From: Escherichia ruysiae
GTDB lineage: Bacteria; Pseudomonadota; Gammaproteobacteria; Enterobacterales; Enterobacteriaceae
Reading direction: 5' to 3'
Length of the DNA: 64,000 nucleotides
NCBI RefSeq assembly: GCF_031323975.1
Contig: NZ_JAVIWS010000001.1
Span: forward strand, 2,232,001 to 2,296,000
Of the stretch, positions 17,336-26,686 are shown piece after piece; the first letter of the stretch is position 1, and each line of letters begins with the position of its first letter. A program made the position numbers and the translations under genes. Under the pieces are notes generated by a model. That model was not told the origin of the DNA, ran no database searches, and saw only the letters and a list, made by a program, of their open reading frames with translations.

Positions 17336-19386
17336 TGAGCGCGCTCAACTCCCTGCCATTACCGGTGGTCAGGCTGCTGGCGTTCTTTCATGAAGAGTTA
17401 AGCGAGCGGCGACCTGGTCGTGTGCCGCAGACCGTGCAGCTCTGGGTAGGCTGCCTGCTGGTGATTCTGATCTCAATGACCTTCGAGATCCCCTTCGTGG
17501 CGTTATCACTAGCGGTGCTGTTTTACGGTATTCAGTCGAACGCGTTTTACACCAAATTTGTGGCGATCTTGTTTGTGGTTGCCACGGTGCTGGAGATCGG
17601 CAGCCTGTTTTTGATCTACAAATGGTCATACGGCGAACCGTTGATCAGATTGATCATCGCAGGTCCTGTCCTGATGGGCTGCATGTTTTTGATGCGCACC
17701 CATCGGCTGGGACTGGTCTTTTTCGCCGTCGCCATTGTCGCCATTTACGGGCAAACCTTCCCCGCCATGCTCGACTACCCGGAAGTGGTCGTGCGCTTAA
17801 CGCTGTGGTGTATCGTTGTCGGCCTCTATCCAACCTTGCTGATGACGTTAATCGGCGTGCTGTGGTTTCCCAGCCGCGCTATTACGCAGATGCATCAGGC
17901 GCTTAATGATCGGCTTGATGACGCGGTACGTCACCTGACAGAAAGCCTTGCGCCGCTACCCGAAACGCGGATTGAAAGAGAGGCGCTGGCGCTGCAAAAA
18001 CTGAATGTCTTTTGCCTCGCGGACGACGCCGACTGGCGAACCCATAATGCATGGTGGCAAAGCTGCGTGGCAACGGTAACCTACATTTACTCGACGCTGA
18101 ATCGCTACGATCCCACCTCTTTTGCTGATTCGCAGGCGATCATTGAGTTTCGGCAAAAATTAGCCATTGAAATCAACAAGCTGCAACATGCTATTGCCAA
18201 AGGGCAGTGCTGGCAAAGCGACTGGCGGCTTAGTGAAGATGAAGCGATGGCGGCACGGGAATGTAACCTGGAGAATATTTGCCAGACACTGTTACAGCTT
18301 GGTCAGATGGACCCGCACACGCCGCCAACGCCCGCCGCCAAACCGCCGTCAATGGTCGCCGATGCCTTTACTAATCCGGACTATATGCGTTACGCGGTAA
18401 AAACGCTGCTGGCCTGTTTGATCTGTTACACCTTCTACAGCGGCGTGGACTGGGAAGGCATTCACACCTGTATGCTGACCTGCGTGATCGTCGCTAACCC
18501 CAATATCGGTTCTTCGTACCAGAAGATGGCGCTACGTTTTGGCGGAGCTTTTTGTGGTGCAATTCTGGCGTTGCTGTTTACGCTACTGGTCATGCCATGG
18601 CTGGACAACATTGTCGAATTGCTGCTCGTACTGGCACCGATTTTCCTGGTGGGCGCGTGGTTCGCCACCAGCTCTGAGCGTTCTTCTTATATCGGCACGC
18701 AGATGGTGGTGACCTTTGCTCTCGCCACGCTCGAAAACGTCTTTGGTCCGGTTTACGACCTGGTGGAAATACGCGATCGTGCCATCGGCATTCTTATCGG
18801 TACGGCGGTATCGGCGGTGATTTACACCTTTGTCTGGCCTGAAAGCGAAGCGCACGCACTGCCGCAAAAACTGGCTGGCGCGCTGGGTATGTTAAGCAAA
18901 CTGATGCGTATTCCGCGCCAGCAGGAAGTCACGGCTCTGCGCACTTATCTGCAAATTCGTATAGGTCTACATGCGGCGTTTAATGCCTGTGAAGAAATGT
19001 GCCAACGCGTGGCGCTTGAACGTCAACTGGACGGCGATGAACGCGCCTTACTGATTGAACGCTCGCAAACAGTTATTCGTCAGGGACGCGACATTCTTCA
19101 CGCCTGGGATGCCACCTGGAACTCGGCTCAGGCGCTGGATCACGCGCTCCAGCCGGACAGAGCCAGCCACTTTGCCGACGCACTGGAGAAATACGCTGCC
19201 GGTCTGGCAACCGCGCTCAGCCGTTCTCCTCAAATAACGCTTGAAGAGATACCCGCCTCGCAGGCCATCCTGCCCACCTTATTAAAACAGGAGCAACACG
19301 TCTGTCAGCTCATCGCCCGCTTGCCAGACTGGACAGCCCCGGCATTAACGCCCGCCACGGAACAGGTACAAGGAGCCACTCAATGA
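17335..19386 (+). CDS. mdtO: Efflux inner-membrane protein MdtO (FUSC family)
   Basis: A 683-residue protein of the aromatic acid exporter / FUSC family, with two blocks of about five to six membrane helices (about 40-180 and 365-500) separated by cytoplasmic domains and ending in a cytoplasmic tail. It is the transporter subunit of the MdtNOP tripartite pump. Its start overlaps the mdtN stop and its stop overlaps the mdtP start, so the three are translationally coupled. Confidence 0.93.
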   Translation: MSALNSLPLPVVRLLAFFHEELSERRPGRVPQTVQLWVGCLLVILISMTFEIPFVALSLAVLFYGIQSNAFYTKFVAILFVVATVLEIGSLFLIYKWSYGEPLIRLIIAGPVLMGCMFLMRTHRLGLVFFAVAIVAIYGQTFPAMLDYPEVVVRLTLWCIVVGLYPTLLMTLIGVLWFPSRAITQMHQALNDRLDDAVRHLTESLAPLPETRIEREALALQKLNVFCLADDADWRTHNAWWQSCVATVTYIYSTLNRYDPTSFADSQAIIEFRQKLAIEINKLQHAIAKGQCWQSDWRLSEDEAMAARECNLENICQTLLQLGQMDPHTPPTPAAKPPSMVADAFTNPDYMRYAVKTLLACLICYTFYSGVDWEGIHTCMLTCVIVANPNIGSSYQKMALRFGGAFCGAILALLFTLLVMPWLDNIVELLLVLAPIFLVGAWFATSSERSSYIGTQMVVTFALATLENVFGPVYDLVEIRDRAIGILIGTAVSAVIYTFVWPESEAHALPQKLAGALGMLSKLMRIPRQQEVTALRTYLQIRIGLHAAFNACEEMCQRVALERQLDGDERALLIERSQTVIRQGRDILHAWDATWNSAQALDHALQPDRASHFADALEKYAAGLATALSRSPQITLEEIPASQAILPTLLKQEQHVCQLIARLPDWTAPALTPATEQVQGATQ

Positions 19387-20849
19387 TCAATCGTCAACTT
19401 TCACGCTTGTTGTTGTGCAGCATTCTCGGCAGCACGACGCTGATTTCCGGCTGTGCGTTAGTGCGTAAGGATTCAGCCCCTCATCAACAGCTTAAACCAG
19501 AGCAGATCAAACTTGCCGATGATATTCATCTTGCCAGTTCCGGCTGGCCGCAAGCGCAGTGGTGGAGACAGTTTAATGATCCACAACTGGATGCGCTGAT
19601 CCAACGGACGTTAAGCGGTTCTCACACCCTCGCCGAAGCGAAATTGCGGGAAGAAAAAGCGCAGTCGCAGGCAGATTTGTTAGATGCTGGTTCACAATTG
19701 CAGGTGGCGGCGTTAGGGATGCTCAACCGCCAGCGCGTCTCTGCCAACGGCTTTTTAAGCCCTTATGCGATGGATGCGCCCGCACTGGGAATGGATGGTC
19801 CGTACTACACCGAAGCCACCGTAGGTTTATTTGCTGGACTGGATCTCGATTTATGGGGCGTACATCGCTCAGCGGTTGCCGCCGCCATTGGCGCGCATAA
19901 CGCCGCGCTGGCAGAAACTGCGGCAGTGGAACTGTCGCTCACTACAGGCGTAGCGCAGCTTTATTACAGTATGCAGGCCAGCTACCAGATGCTCGATCTG
20001 TTAGAGCAAACCCGCAGCGTGATTGATTACGCGGTGAAAGCGCATCAGAGCAAAGTGGCGCACGGCCTGGAAGCGCAAGTACCGTTCCACGGCGCGCGGG
20101 CGCAGATTCTGGCGGTCGATAAACAAATTGCTGCCGTCAAAGGGCAAATCACTGAAACACGAGAATCTCTGCGCGCATTGACTGGCGCGGGCGCCAGCGA
20201 TATGCCGGAGATCAAACCAGTGGCGTTACCACAGGTACAGACCGGCATTCCGGCGACACTCTCTTATGAGTTGCTCGCCAGACGTCCGAATCTGCAAGCC
20301 ATGCGCTGGTATGTTCAGGCGTCATTAAATCAGGTGGATTCCGCGCGGGCGCTGTTCTACCCAAGCTTTGATATCAAAGCGTTTTTCGGCCTTGATGCCA
20401 TCCACCTGGATACCTTATTCAAAAAAAGCAGTCGCCAGTTCAACTTCATTCCAGGCCTGAAATTGCCGCTGTTTGACGGTGGACGGTTGAATGCCAATCT
20501 CGAAGGCACTCGTGCCGCCAGCAACATGATGATTGAACGTTACAACCAGTCCGTGCTGAACGCAGTGCGCGACGTTGCAGTCAATGGCACGCGTCTGCAA
20601 ACGCTGAATGACGAGCGGAAGATGCAGGCAGAACGCGTAGAAGCGACCCGCTTCACCCAGCGCGCCGCCGACGCCGCCTACAAGCGCGGTTTAACCAGCC
20701 GCTTACAGGCAACCGAAGCCGAATTGCCGGTGCTTGCCGAAGAGATGTCATTACTGATGCTGGATAGCCGCCGCGTGATCCAAAGCATTCAGTTGATGAA
20801 ATCGCTGGGCGGCGGATATCAGGCGGCTCCCGGCATCGAGAAAAAATAA
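19383..20849 (+). CDS. mdtP: Outer-membrane efflux lipoprotein MdtP
   Basis: A 488-residue TolC/NodT-type outer-membrane factor. The lipobox LISGC places the lipidated Cys near residue 24. Two outer-membrane efflux protein repeats follow, rich in Ala, Gln and Leu, forming the periplasmic alpha-barrel. It is last in the ytcA-mdtNOP operon and is followed by a hairpin terminator. Confidence 0.94.
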   Translation: MINRQLSRLLLCSILGSTTLISGCALVRKDSAPHQQLKPEQIKLADDIHLASSGWPQAQWWRQFNDPQLDALIQRTLSGSHTLAEAKLREEKAQSQADLLDAGSQLQVAALGMLNRQRVSANGFLSPYAMDAPALGMDGPYYTEATVGLFAGLDLDLWGVHRSAVAAAIGAHNAALAETAAVELSLTTGVAQLYYSMQASYQMLDLLEQTRSVIDYAVKAHQSKVAHGLEAQVPFHGARAQILAVDKQIAAVKGQITETRESLRALTGAGASDMPEIKPVALPQVQTGIPATLSYELLARRPNLQAMRWYVQASLNQVDSARALFYPSFDIKAFFGLDAIHLDTLFKKSSRQFNFIPGLKLPLFDGGRLNANLEGTRAASNMMIERYNQSVLNAVRDVAVNGTRLQTLNDERKMQAERVEATRFTQRAADAAYKRGLTSRLQATEAELPVLAEEMSLLMLDSRRVIQSIQLMKSLGGGYQAAPGIEKK

Positions 20850-20857
20850 AATGTCTG

Positions 20858-20884
20858 CCGCGTGATGGCTGTCACGCGGTATTT
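20858..20884 (+). terminator. Terminator after mdtP
   Basis: An eight-base-pair stem CCGCGTGA/TCACGCGG with a 6-nt loop, then T-rich sequence, nine bases after the mdtP stop. Confidence 0.7.
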
Positions 20885-20886
20885 CG

Positions 20887-20926
20887 TTTCGTCACGTCAA
20901 AACTGACGACAGCCTGTTTTTCGTCA
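20887..20926 (+). promoter_or_regulatory. Likely FhlA upstream activating sequences of fdhF
   Basis: TTTCGTCA occurs at 20887-20894 and 20919-20926, with an inverted copy TGACGA between them. They lie about 80-120 bp upstream of the sigma-54 start site, the distance at which FhlA is known to activate fdhF. The motif assignment is inferred. Confidence 0.5.
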
Positions 20927-20979
20927 GAGTTTTGAATAAATAGTGCCCGTAATATCAAGGAATGTCCCCAAATAAAATG

Positions 20980-20995
20980 TGGCATAAAAGATGCA
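20980..20995 (+). promoter_or_regulatory. Sigma-54 promoter of fdhF
   Basis: TGGCATAAAAGATGCA has the GG (-24) and GC (-12) dinucleotides separated by exactly 10 bp, the RpoN promoter signature, about 50 bp before the fdhF ATG. This matches the known FhlA/formate-dependent control of fdhF. Confidence 0.88.
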
Positions 20996-21046
20996 TACTG
21001 TAGTCGAGAGCGCGTATGCGTGATTTGATTAACTGGAGCGAGACCG

Positions 21047-23194
21047 ATGAAAAAAGTCGTCACGGTTTGCCCATATTGCGCATCAGGTTGCAAAATCAAC
21101 CTGGTCGTCGATAACGGCAAAATCGTCCGGGCGGAGGCAGCGCAGGGGAAAACCAACCAGGGTACTCTGTGTCTGAAGGGTTATTATGGCTGGGATTTCA
21201 TTAACGATACCCAGATCCTGACCCCGCGCCTGAAAACCCCCATGATCCGTCGCCAGCGTGGCGGCAAACTCGAACCTGTTTCCTGGGATGAGGCACTGAA
21301 TTACGTTGCCGAGCGCCTGAGCGCCATCAAAGAGAAGTACGGTCCGGATGCCATCCAGACGACCGGCTCCTCGCGTGGTACGGGTAACGAAACCAACTAT
21401 GTAATGCAAAAATTTGCGCGCGCCGTTATTGGTACTAATAACGTTGACTGCTGCGCTCGCGTCTGACACGGCCCATCGGTTGCAGGTCTGCACCAATCGG
21501 TCGGTAACGGCGCAATGAGCAATGCCATTAACGAAATTGATAATACCGATTTAGTGTTCGTTTTCGGGTACAACCCGGCAGATTCCCACCCAATCGTGGC
21601 GAATCACGTAATTAACGCTAAACGTAACGGGGCGAAAATTATCGTCTGCGATCCGCGCAAAATTGAAACCGCGCGCATTGCTGACATGCACATCGCCCTG
21701 AAAAACGGCTCGAACATCGCGCTGTTGAATGCGATGGGCCATGTCATTATTGAAGAAAATCTGTACGACAAAGCGTTCGTCGCTTCTCGCACAGAAGGCT
21801 TTGAAGAGTATCGTAAAATCGTTGAAGGCTACACGCCGGAGTCGGTTGAAGATATCACCGGCGTCAGCGCCAGTGAGATTCGTCAGGCGGCGCGGATGTA
21901 TGCCCAGGCCGAAAGCGCATCCATTCTGTGGGGCATGGGTGTTACCCAGTTCTATCAGGGCGTGGAAACCGTGCGTTCTCTGACCAGCCTCGCGATGCTG
22001 ACCGGTAACCTCGGTAAGCCACATGCGGGCGTTAACCCGGTTCGTGGTCAGAACAACGTGCAGGGTGCCTGCGATATGGGCGCGCTGCCGGATACGTATC
22101 CGGGCTATCAGTACGTGAAAGATCCGGCTAACCGCGAGAAATTCGCCAAAGCCTGGGGCGTGGAAAGCCTGCCGGCCCATACCGGTTATCGCATCAGCGA
22201 ACTGCCGCACCGTGCGGCGCATGGCGAAGTCCGTGCGGCGTACATTATGGGCGAAGATCCGCTACAAACGGACGCGGAACTGTCGGCAGTACGTAAAGCC
22301 TTTGAAGATCTGGAACTGGTCATCGTCCAGGATATCTTTATGACCAAAACCGCGTCGGCGGCGGATGTTATTTTACCGTCAACCTCGTGGGGCGAGCATG
22401 AAGGTGTCTACACTGCGGCTGACCGTGGCTTCCAGCGTTTCTTCAAGGCGGTTGAACCGAAGTGGGATCTGAAAACGGACTGGCAAATCATCAGTGAAAT
22501 CGCCACCCGTATGGGTTATCCGATGCACTACAACAACACCCAGGAGATCTGGGATGAGTTGCGTCATCTGTGCCCGGATTTCTACGGTGCGACTTACGAG
22601 AAAATGGGCGAACTGGGCTTCATTCAGTGGCCTTGCCGCGATACTTCAGATGCCGATCAGGGGACTTCTTATCTGTTTAAAGAGAAGTTTGATACCCCGA
22701 ACGGTCTGGCGCAGTTCTTCACCTGCGACTGGGTAGCGCCAATCGACAAGCTCACCGATGAGTACCCGATGGTGCTGTCAACGGTGCGTGAAGTCGGTCA
22801 CTACTCTTGTCGTTCGATGACTGGTAACTGTGCGGCGCTGGCGGCGCTGGCTGATGAACCTGGCTACGCGCAAATTAATACCGAAGACGCCAAACGTCTG
22901 GGTATTGAAGACGAGGCATTGGTTTGGGTGCACTCGCGTAAAGGCAAAATTATCACCCGTGCGCAGGTCAGCGATCGTCCGAACAAAGGGGCGATTTACA
23001 TGACTTACCAGTGGTGGATTGGTGCCTGTAACGAGCTGGTTACCGAGAACTTAAGCCCGATTACGAAAACGCCGGAGTACAAATACTGCGCCGTGCGCGT
23101 CGAGCCGATCGCCGATCAGCGCGCCGCCGAGCAGTACGTGATTGACGAGTACAACAAGTTGAAAACTCGCCTGCGCGAAGCGGCGCTGGCGTAA
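21047..23194 (+). CDS. fdhF: Formate dehydrogenase H, selenocysteine-containing
   Basis: A 715-residue molybdenum selenoenzyme of the formate hydrogenlyase complex, oxidising formate to CO2. The N-terminal [4Fe-4S] motif is CPYCASGCKINL...TLCLKGYYGWD, followed by the molybdopterin guanine dinucleotide-binding domains. The in-frame TGA at 21464-21466 is codon 140 and is read as selenocysteine. The flanking residues (CCARV-Sec-HGPSV) are the active-site context, and a SECIS hairpin follows at once. It is therefore one intact gene, not two fragments. It has a sigma-54 promoter upstream and a terminator downstream. Cytoplasmic, expressed in fermentation. Confidence 0.97.
21464..21502 (+). promoter_or_regulatory. 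SECIS element of fdhF with UGA selenocysteine codon
   Basis: Just after the TGA, an upper stem GGT(T)GC pairs with GCACC around an AGGTCT loop. The bulged T and the GGTCT loop are the SelB recognition features known for fdhF mRNA. Confidence 0.9.
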
Positions 23195-23208
23195 ATCAGT
23201 CCCTCTTA

Positions 23209-23237
23209 CAGCCTCCTTTCGGAGGCTGTTTTTTTAT
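23209..23237 (+). terminator. Rho-independent terminator of fdhF
   Basis: A nine-base-pair stem ACAGCCTCC/GGAGGCTGT, a TTTC-type loop and a run of eight T residues, 15 bp after the fdhF stop. Confidence 0.92.
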
Positions 23238-23287
23238 CCATTCGAACTCTTTATACTGGTTACTCCCTACCCAATCGTATTATCAAA

Positions 23288-23977
23288 ATGAAAAAAATTA
23301 TCGCATTGATGTTGTTTTTGACATTCTTTGCCCACGCGAACGACTCCGAGCCTGGCAGCCAGTATTTAAAGGCAGCAGAGGCCGGGGATCGACGCGCACA
23401 ATATTTTCTTGCCGACAGCTGGTTTAGCTCCGGCGATTTGAGCAAAGCCGAATATTGGGCACAGAAAGCCGCTGACAGCGGTGATGCCGATGCCTGCGCG
23501 CTGTTAGCGCAGATCAAAATCACCAATCCGGTCAGTCTGGACTATCCACAAGCAAAAGTGCTCGCCGAGAAAGCAGCACAGGCGGGCAGTAAAGAAGGTG
23601 AAGTGACGCTGGCGCATATTCTGGTTAATAGCCAGGCGGGTAAACCAGATTATCCGAAGGCGATTTCTCTGTTAGAAAACGCCTCGGAAGATTTAGAGAA
23701 TGATACCGCCGTTGATGCCCAGATGCTGCTTGGCTTGATTTACGCCAACGGCGTAGGCATCACGGCTGACGACGACAAAGCAACCTGGTATTTCAAACGC
23801 AGCTCCGCGATTTCCCGTACCGGTTATTCCGAGTACTGGGCGGGGATGATGTTCTTAAACGGTGAAGAGGGTTTTATCGAGAAGAACAAACAAAAGGCGC
23901 TGCACTGGTTGAACCTGAGCTGTATGGAAGGGTTTGATACCGGGTGTGAAGAGTTTGAAAAATTAACCAACGGTTAA
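23288..23977 (+). CDS. yjcO: Sel1-repeat protein YjcO
   Basis: A 229-residue protein with a cleavable signal peptide (about 18 residues, FFAHA) and at least four Sel1-like (TPR-related) repeats, seen as regularly spaced A-x-x-G-x-x-x-A patterns such as KAAEAGDRRAQYFLADSWF and GLIYANGVGITADDDKATWYF. Such proteins are usually scaffolds in the periplasm; no enzymatic motif is present. The length matches K-12. It is convergent with gltP. Confidence 0.9.
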   Translation: MKKIIALMLFLTFFAHANDSEPGSQYLKAAEAGDRRAQYFLADSWFSSGDLSKAEYWAQKAADSGDADACALLAQIKITNPVSLDYPQAKVLAEKAAQAGSKEGEVTLAHILVNSQAGKPDYPKAISLLENASEDLENDTAVDAQMLLGLIYANGVGITADDDKATWYFKRSSAISRTGYSEYWAGMMFLNGEEGFIEKNKQKALHWLNLSCMEGFDTGCEEFEKLTNG

Positions 23978-23980
23978 GAT

Positions 23981-24017
23981 AGGCCTGATAAGACGCGGCA
24001 AGCGTCGCATCAGGCAT
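23981..24017. repeat. REP element between yjcO and gltP
   Basis: A single REP palindrome (AGGCCTGATAAGACGCGGC... ending GCATCAGGCAT) directly after yjcO, of the same family as the units near 4071 and 34490. Confidence 0.88.
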
Positions 24018-24023
24018 CCACAC

Positions 24024-24048
24024 ATTGCCGGGGGATATCCCCGGCAAT
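24024..24048. terminator. Bidirectional terminator yjcO/gltP
   Basis: ATTGCCGGGG and CCCCGGCAAT pair around a short loop, between the convergent genes yjcO and gltP. A/T-rich sequence on both sides allows use in either direction. Confidence 0.75.
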
Positions 24049-24054
24049 CTTCAA

Positions 24055-25368
24055 TTATTGATCCGCAGTTTTATCAAATTTGCCCAGCACTTCACGCTCA
24101 TAAGCCATCGCCTTTTTGCGGTCAAATTTGTGTTCCCACTTGGCAATCACCAGCACAGCCAGCGCATTACCCACCACGTTCAGCGCGGTACGCGCCATGT
24201 CGAGGATACGGTCAACACCGGCAATAAACGCCAGACCTTCCAGCGGAATACCGACACTACCCAGCGTTGCCAGCAGCACCACAAACGACACGCCAGGCAC
24301 GCCAGCAATCCCTTTCGAGGTCACCATCAGCGTCAGCACCAGAATGATTTCCTGCCAGATAGACAGGTCAATTCCATACAACTGCGCGATAAAGATAGCG
24401 GCAATACTTTGATACAGCGTCGAACCATCGAGGTTAAAGGAGTAACCGGTCGGCACCACGAAGCTGGTGATCGACGCCGGTGCTCCGTAGGCTTCCATCT
24501 TCTCAATAATTCGCGGCAGTACGCTTTCAGAGCTGGCAGTGGAGTACGCCAGAATCAGCTCATCTTTCAGAATACGAATCAGGATCCAGACGCTTAACCC
24601 GCACAGGCGCGCCACAATTCCCAGCACTACCAGCGCGAAGAACAGAATGGCGAAATGCACCAGCAGCACCAGTTTCGCCAGTGGCCACAGAGAAGAGAAA
24701 CCAAAGTTAGCCACCGTCACCGCAATCAGCGCAAACACACCCACCGGTGCATAACGCATCACCATGTGAGTCACTTTAAACATGGTTTCAGAGATGGAGC
24801 GGAACACGGTCACCAGCGGTTCACGATGCGTCGCGGGCAGGGAGGAAAGCCCCAGACCAAACAGCACCGAGAAGAAGATGATCGGCAGCATTTCGCCTTT
24901 CGCCATCGACGCCACAATGTTCGTCGGCACCAGCGACAAAATCGTGCCCATAATGCCGTGGGAACTGCTTTGTACCGCTTCCGTAGTGCTCTGATATTTC
25001 GAGATATCGACGGTCGCCAGCTGCGACATATCCACCCCGGCACCGGGCTGGAAGACGTTTGCCAGAGTGATCCCCAGAATGATGGCGACGGTGGTGATCA
25101 CTTCAAAGTAGATAATGGTTTTCGCGCCAATACGCCCAAGCTGTTTGGCATCACCAACACCCGCGATACCTACCACCAGCGTGGAGATCACAATCGGCAC
25201 AACAATCATTTTGATCAGGTGGATGAAGATATCACCCGCCGGAGAGAGCAAATTGACGACCAGCCATTCGCGACTGTCGCTATGGTAGTGCAGGTAGCTT
25301 CCCAGGAGAATGCCCAGCACCATAGCAAACAGAATCTGCCAGGCCAGGCTGAATTTTATATTTTTCAT
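24055..25368 (-). CDS. gltP: Glutamate/aspartate:proton symporter GltP
   Basis: A 437-residue transporter of the DAACS (glutamate carrier) family in the inner membrane. It has eight hydrophobic helices plus the two re-entrant hairpins. The serine-rich hairpin TASSESVLPRI and the conserved FVVPTGYSFNLDGS motif of helix 7 are present. It is downstream of nrfG and co-directional, but a 340-bp gap points to its own promoter, as in K-12. Confidence 0.95.
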   Translation of the reverse strand: MKNIKFSLAWQILFAMVLGILLGSYLHYHSDSREWLVVNLLSPAGDIFIHLIKMIVVPIVISTLVVGIAGVGDAKQLGRIGAKTIIYFEVITTVAIILGITLANVFQPGAGVDMSQLATVDISKYQSTTEAVQSSSHGIMGTILSLVPTNIVASMAKGEMLPIIFFSVLFGLGLSSLPATHREPLVTVFRSISETMFKVTHMVMRYAPVGVFALIAVTVANFGFSSLWPLAKLVLLVHFAILFFALVVLGIVARLCGLSVWILIRILKDELILAYSTASSESVLPRIIEKMEAYGAPASITSFVVPTGYSFNLDGSTLYQSIAAIFIAQLYGIDLSIWQEIILVLTLMVTSKGIAGVPGVSFVVLLATLGSVGIPLEGLAFIAGVDRILDMARTALNVVGNALAVLVIAKWEHKFDRKKAMAYEREVLGKFDKTADQ

Positions 25369-25709
25369 ATGAATGACTTCCTCAATGGAGCACCGTTCCC
25401 CGTTCAGAAACGCGAGAACGTGACATACTGCCAGGGCATGAATTGTGTTGCGTTGGTTTGTAGATTTTTTTAACGCTTATGATCAGTATCATTTGCGCGG
25501 TATGTTGCGCAACCCTTTAACAACAGAGCTTTTCGCTGCATTAATGCATAATAACGCGAGTTTATGACAGGTTATATGAATAACCATTTGTTATAGAAAG
25601 ATTTTTATTTGTTTAATCTGCAATAATCGTTAATGGTGATTATTTTTTACATGTATTCATTCGATTATTTTTTATGCAGCTCAATGACATAATCTTCATC
25701 ACCAGATGA
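25369..25709. other. gltP upstream region
   Basis: About 340 bp between the nrfG 3' end and gltP. It is A/T-rich, with no ORF, repeat or hairpin that I can support, and must contain the gltP promoter. No clear nrf terminator is visible. Confidence 0.5.
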
Positions 25710-26306
25710 TTAATCCGATCTCCGCTGCAACAGTTTCGCCATATTAATCGACTCGACCAACTGTGTCCGGTTGACCCTGGGTGAATTGAGATCCATCACT
25801 TTTTGCCATAGTTCGATGGCCTGCGCGTAATTCGCCTGCATAAAAGCATCGGAAGCCAGCAGCATCAGGGCGGTAATTTCGTTTTCGTCCAGCGCGAGGG
25901 CTTTGTCGATCATTGCGCGAGTCTGGGCGGTCATATGCTGGCTGGCCTGGTAATAAAGCACCGTCGCCAGCGCCGCATACAGTTCAGCGTTCTCACCACG
26001 TAGTTGCAACGCCTGACGGTATGCCAGCAGCGAATTACTGTAATCGTTTTGCCACAGGTAATACTCGCCCAGTAACGCCCATTGTTCGCTGTTTTGTGGA
26101 TTAGCGCGGATTTTATCCTGCAATACCTGAAGCTGCGCTTCCGGGGTTTGCTGGCTGGCAAACTGATGTAGCGGATCGCGCTGACGCTGATACTCCGCAC
26201 GTACCGCCTGCCATTTTGGGCTTAACAGATAACTGCCGACACAGAGAAATAGCATCAAAATCGTGAGTATTGTCAGCATTTTCACCGGTATTTTGGGCTG
26301 TTTCAT
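25710..26306 (-). CDS. nrfG: NrfG, TPR subunit of the NrfEFG haem lyase
   Basis: A 198-residue protein with one N-terminal transmembrane helix (about 8-27) and TPR-like repeats ([37 protein letters not shown]). NrfG binds the C-terminus of NrfA and directs haem attachment to the unusual CWSCK site. ATG 26306 overlaps the nrfF stop. It is last in the nrfABCDEFG operon. Confidence 0.93.
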   Translation of the reverse strand: MKQPKIPVKMLTILTILMLFLCVGSYLLSPKWQAVRAEYQRQRDPLHQFASQQTPEAQLQVLQDKIRANPQNSEQWALLGEYYLWQNDYSNSLLAYRQALQLRGENAELYAALATVLYYQASQHMTAQTRAMIDKALALDENEITALMLLASDAFMQANYAQAIELWQKVMDLNSPRVNRTQLVESINMAKLLQRRSD

Positions 26307-26686
26307 CGCTTCGCCCTCACTCGCCAGAGGATCAGTGCCATCAGCAGTAACAACACCACAGGCAGCGCCCACAACACCAGCGTCTGACCCGTTAACGGTG
26401 GGTTATAGCGAACAAAATCTCCGTAGCGTTCGGTCATCCAGCCAATGATTTCGACTTCGTTCTTCCCCTCCGCCACCATGCTGTAAACCTGATGACGCAT
26501 ACTGACCGCCACCGGCGCGTTGGATTCCAGTAAGTTCTGATTTTGGCACTGCGGACAGCGTAACTGACTGGCAATACTTAACGCCTGTTCCTGTTGTTGC
26601 GGACTGGCGAATTGCCAGGTGTCTACGACCTGAGCGCGCGCAAAACAGGCGAACAGCAGCAGCAAAGTGAGAAGTCCTTTATTCAT
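26303..26686 (-). CDS. nrfF: NrfF, CcmH-like haem lyase subunit
   Basis: A 127-residue protein with a signal peptide, the redox motif LRCPQCQNQ (CxxC) near residue 43 and a C-terminal membrane anchor, as in CcmH. It is thought to keep the apocytochrome cysteines reduced for NrfE. It overlaps nrfE by 8 bp and nrfG by 4 bp. Confidence 0.93.
   Translation of the reverse strand: MNKGLLTLLLLFACFARAQVVDTWQFASPQQQEQALSIASQLRCPQCQNQNLLESNAPVAVSMRHQVYSMVAEGKNEVEIIGWMTERYGDFVRYNPPLTGQTLVLWALPVVLLLLMALILWRVRAKR

Noticed and set aside
21047..23194. Two adjacent in-frame ORFs split by a stop, suggesting an fdhF pseudogene
   Set aside because: The TGA has the selenocysteine context and a SECIS hairpin; the combined length equals the functional enzyme.
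24655..25473. Long plus-strand ORF of 272 codons opposite gltP
   Set aside because: Low-complexity His/Gln/Arg-rich shadow of gltP with no ribosome-binding site or family match.
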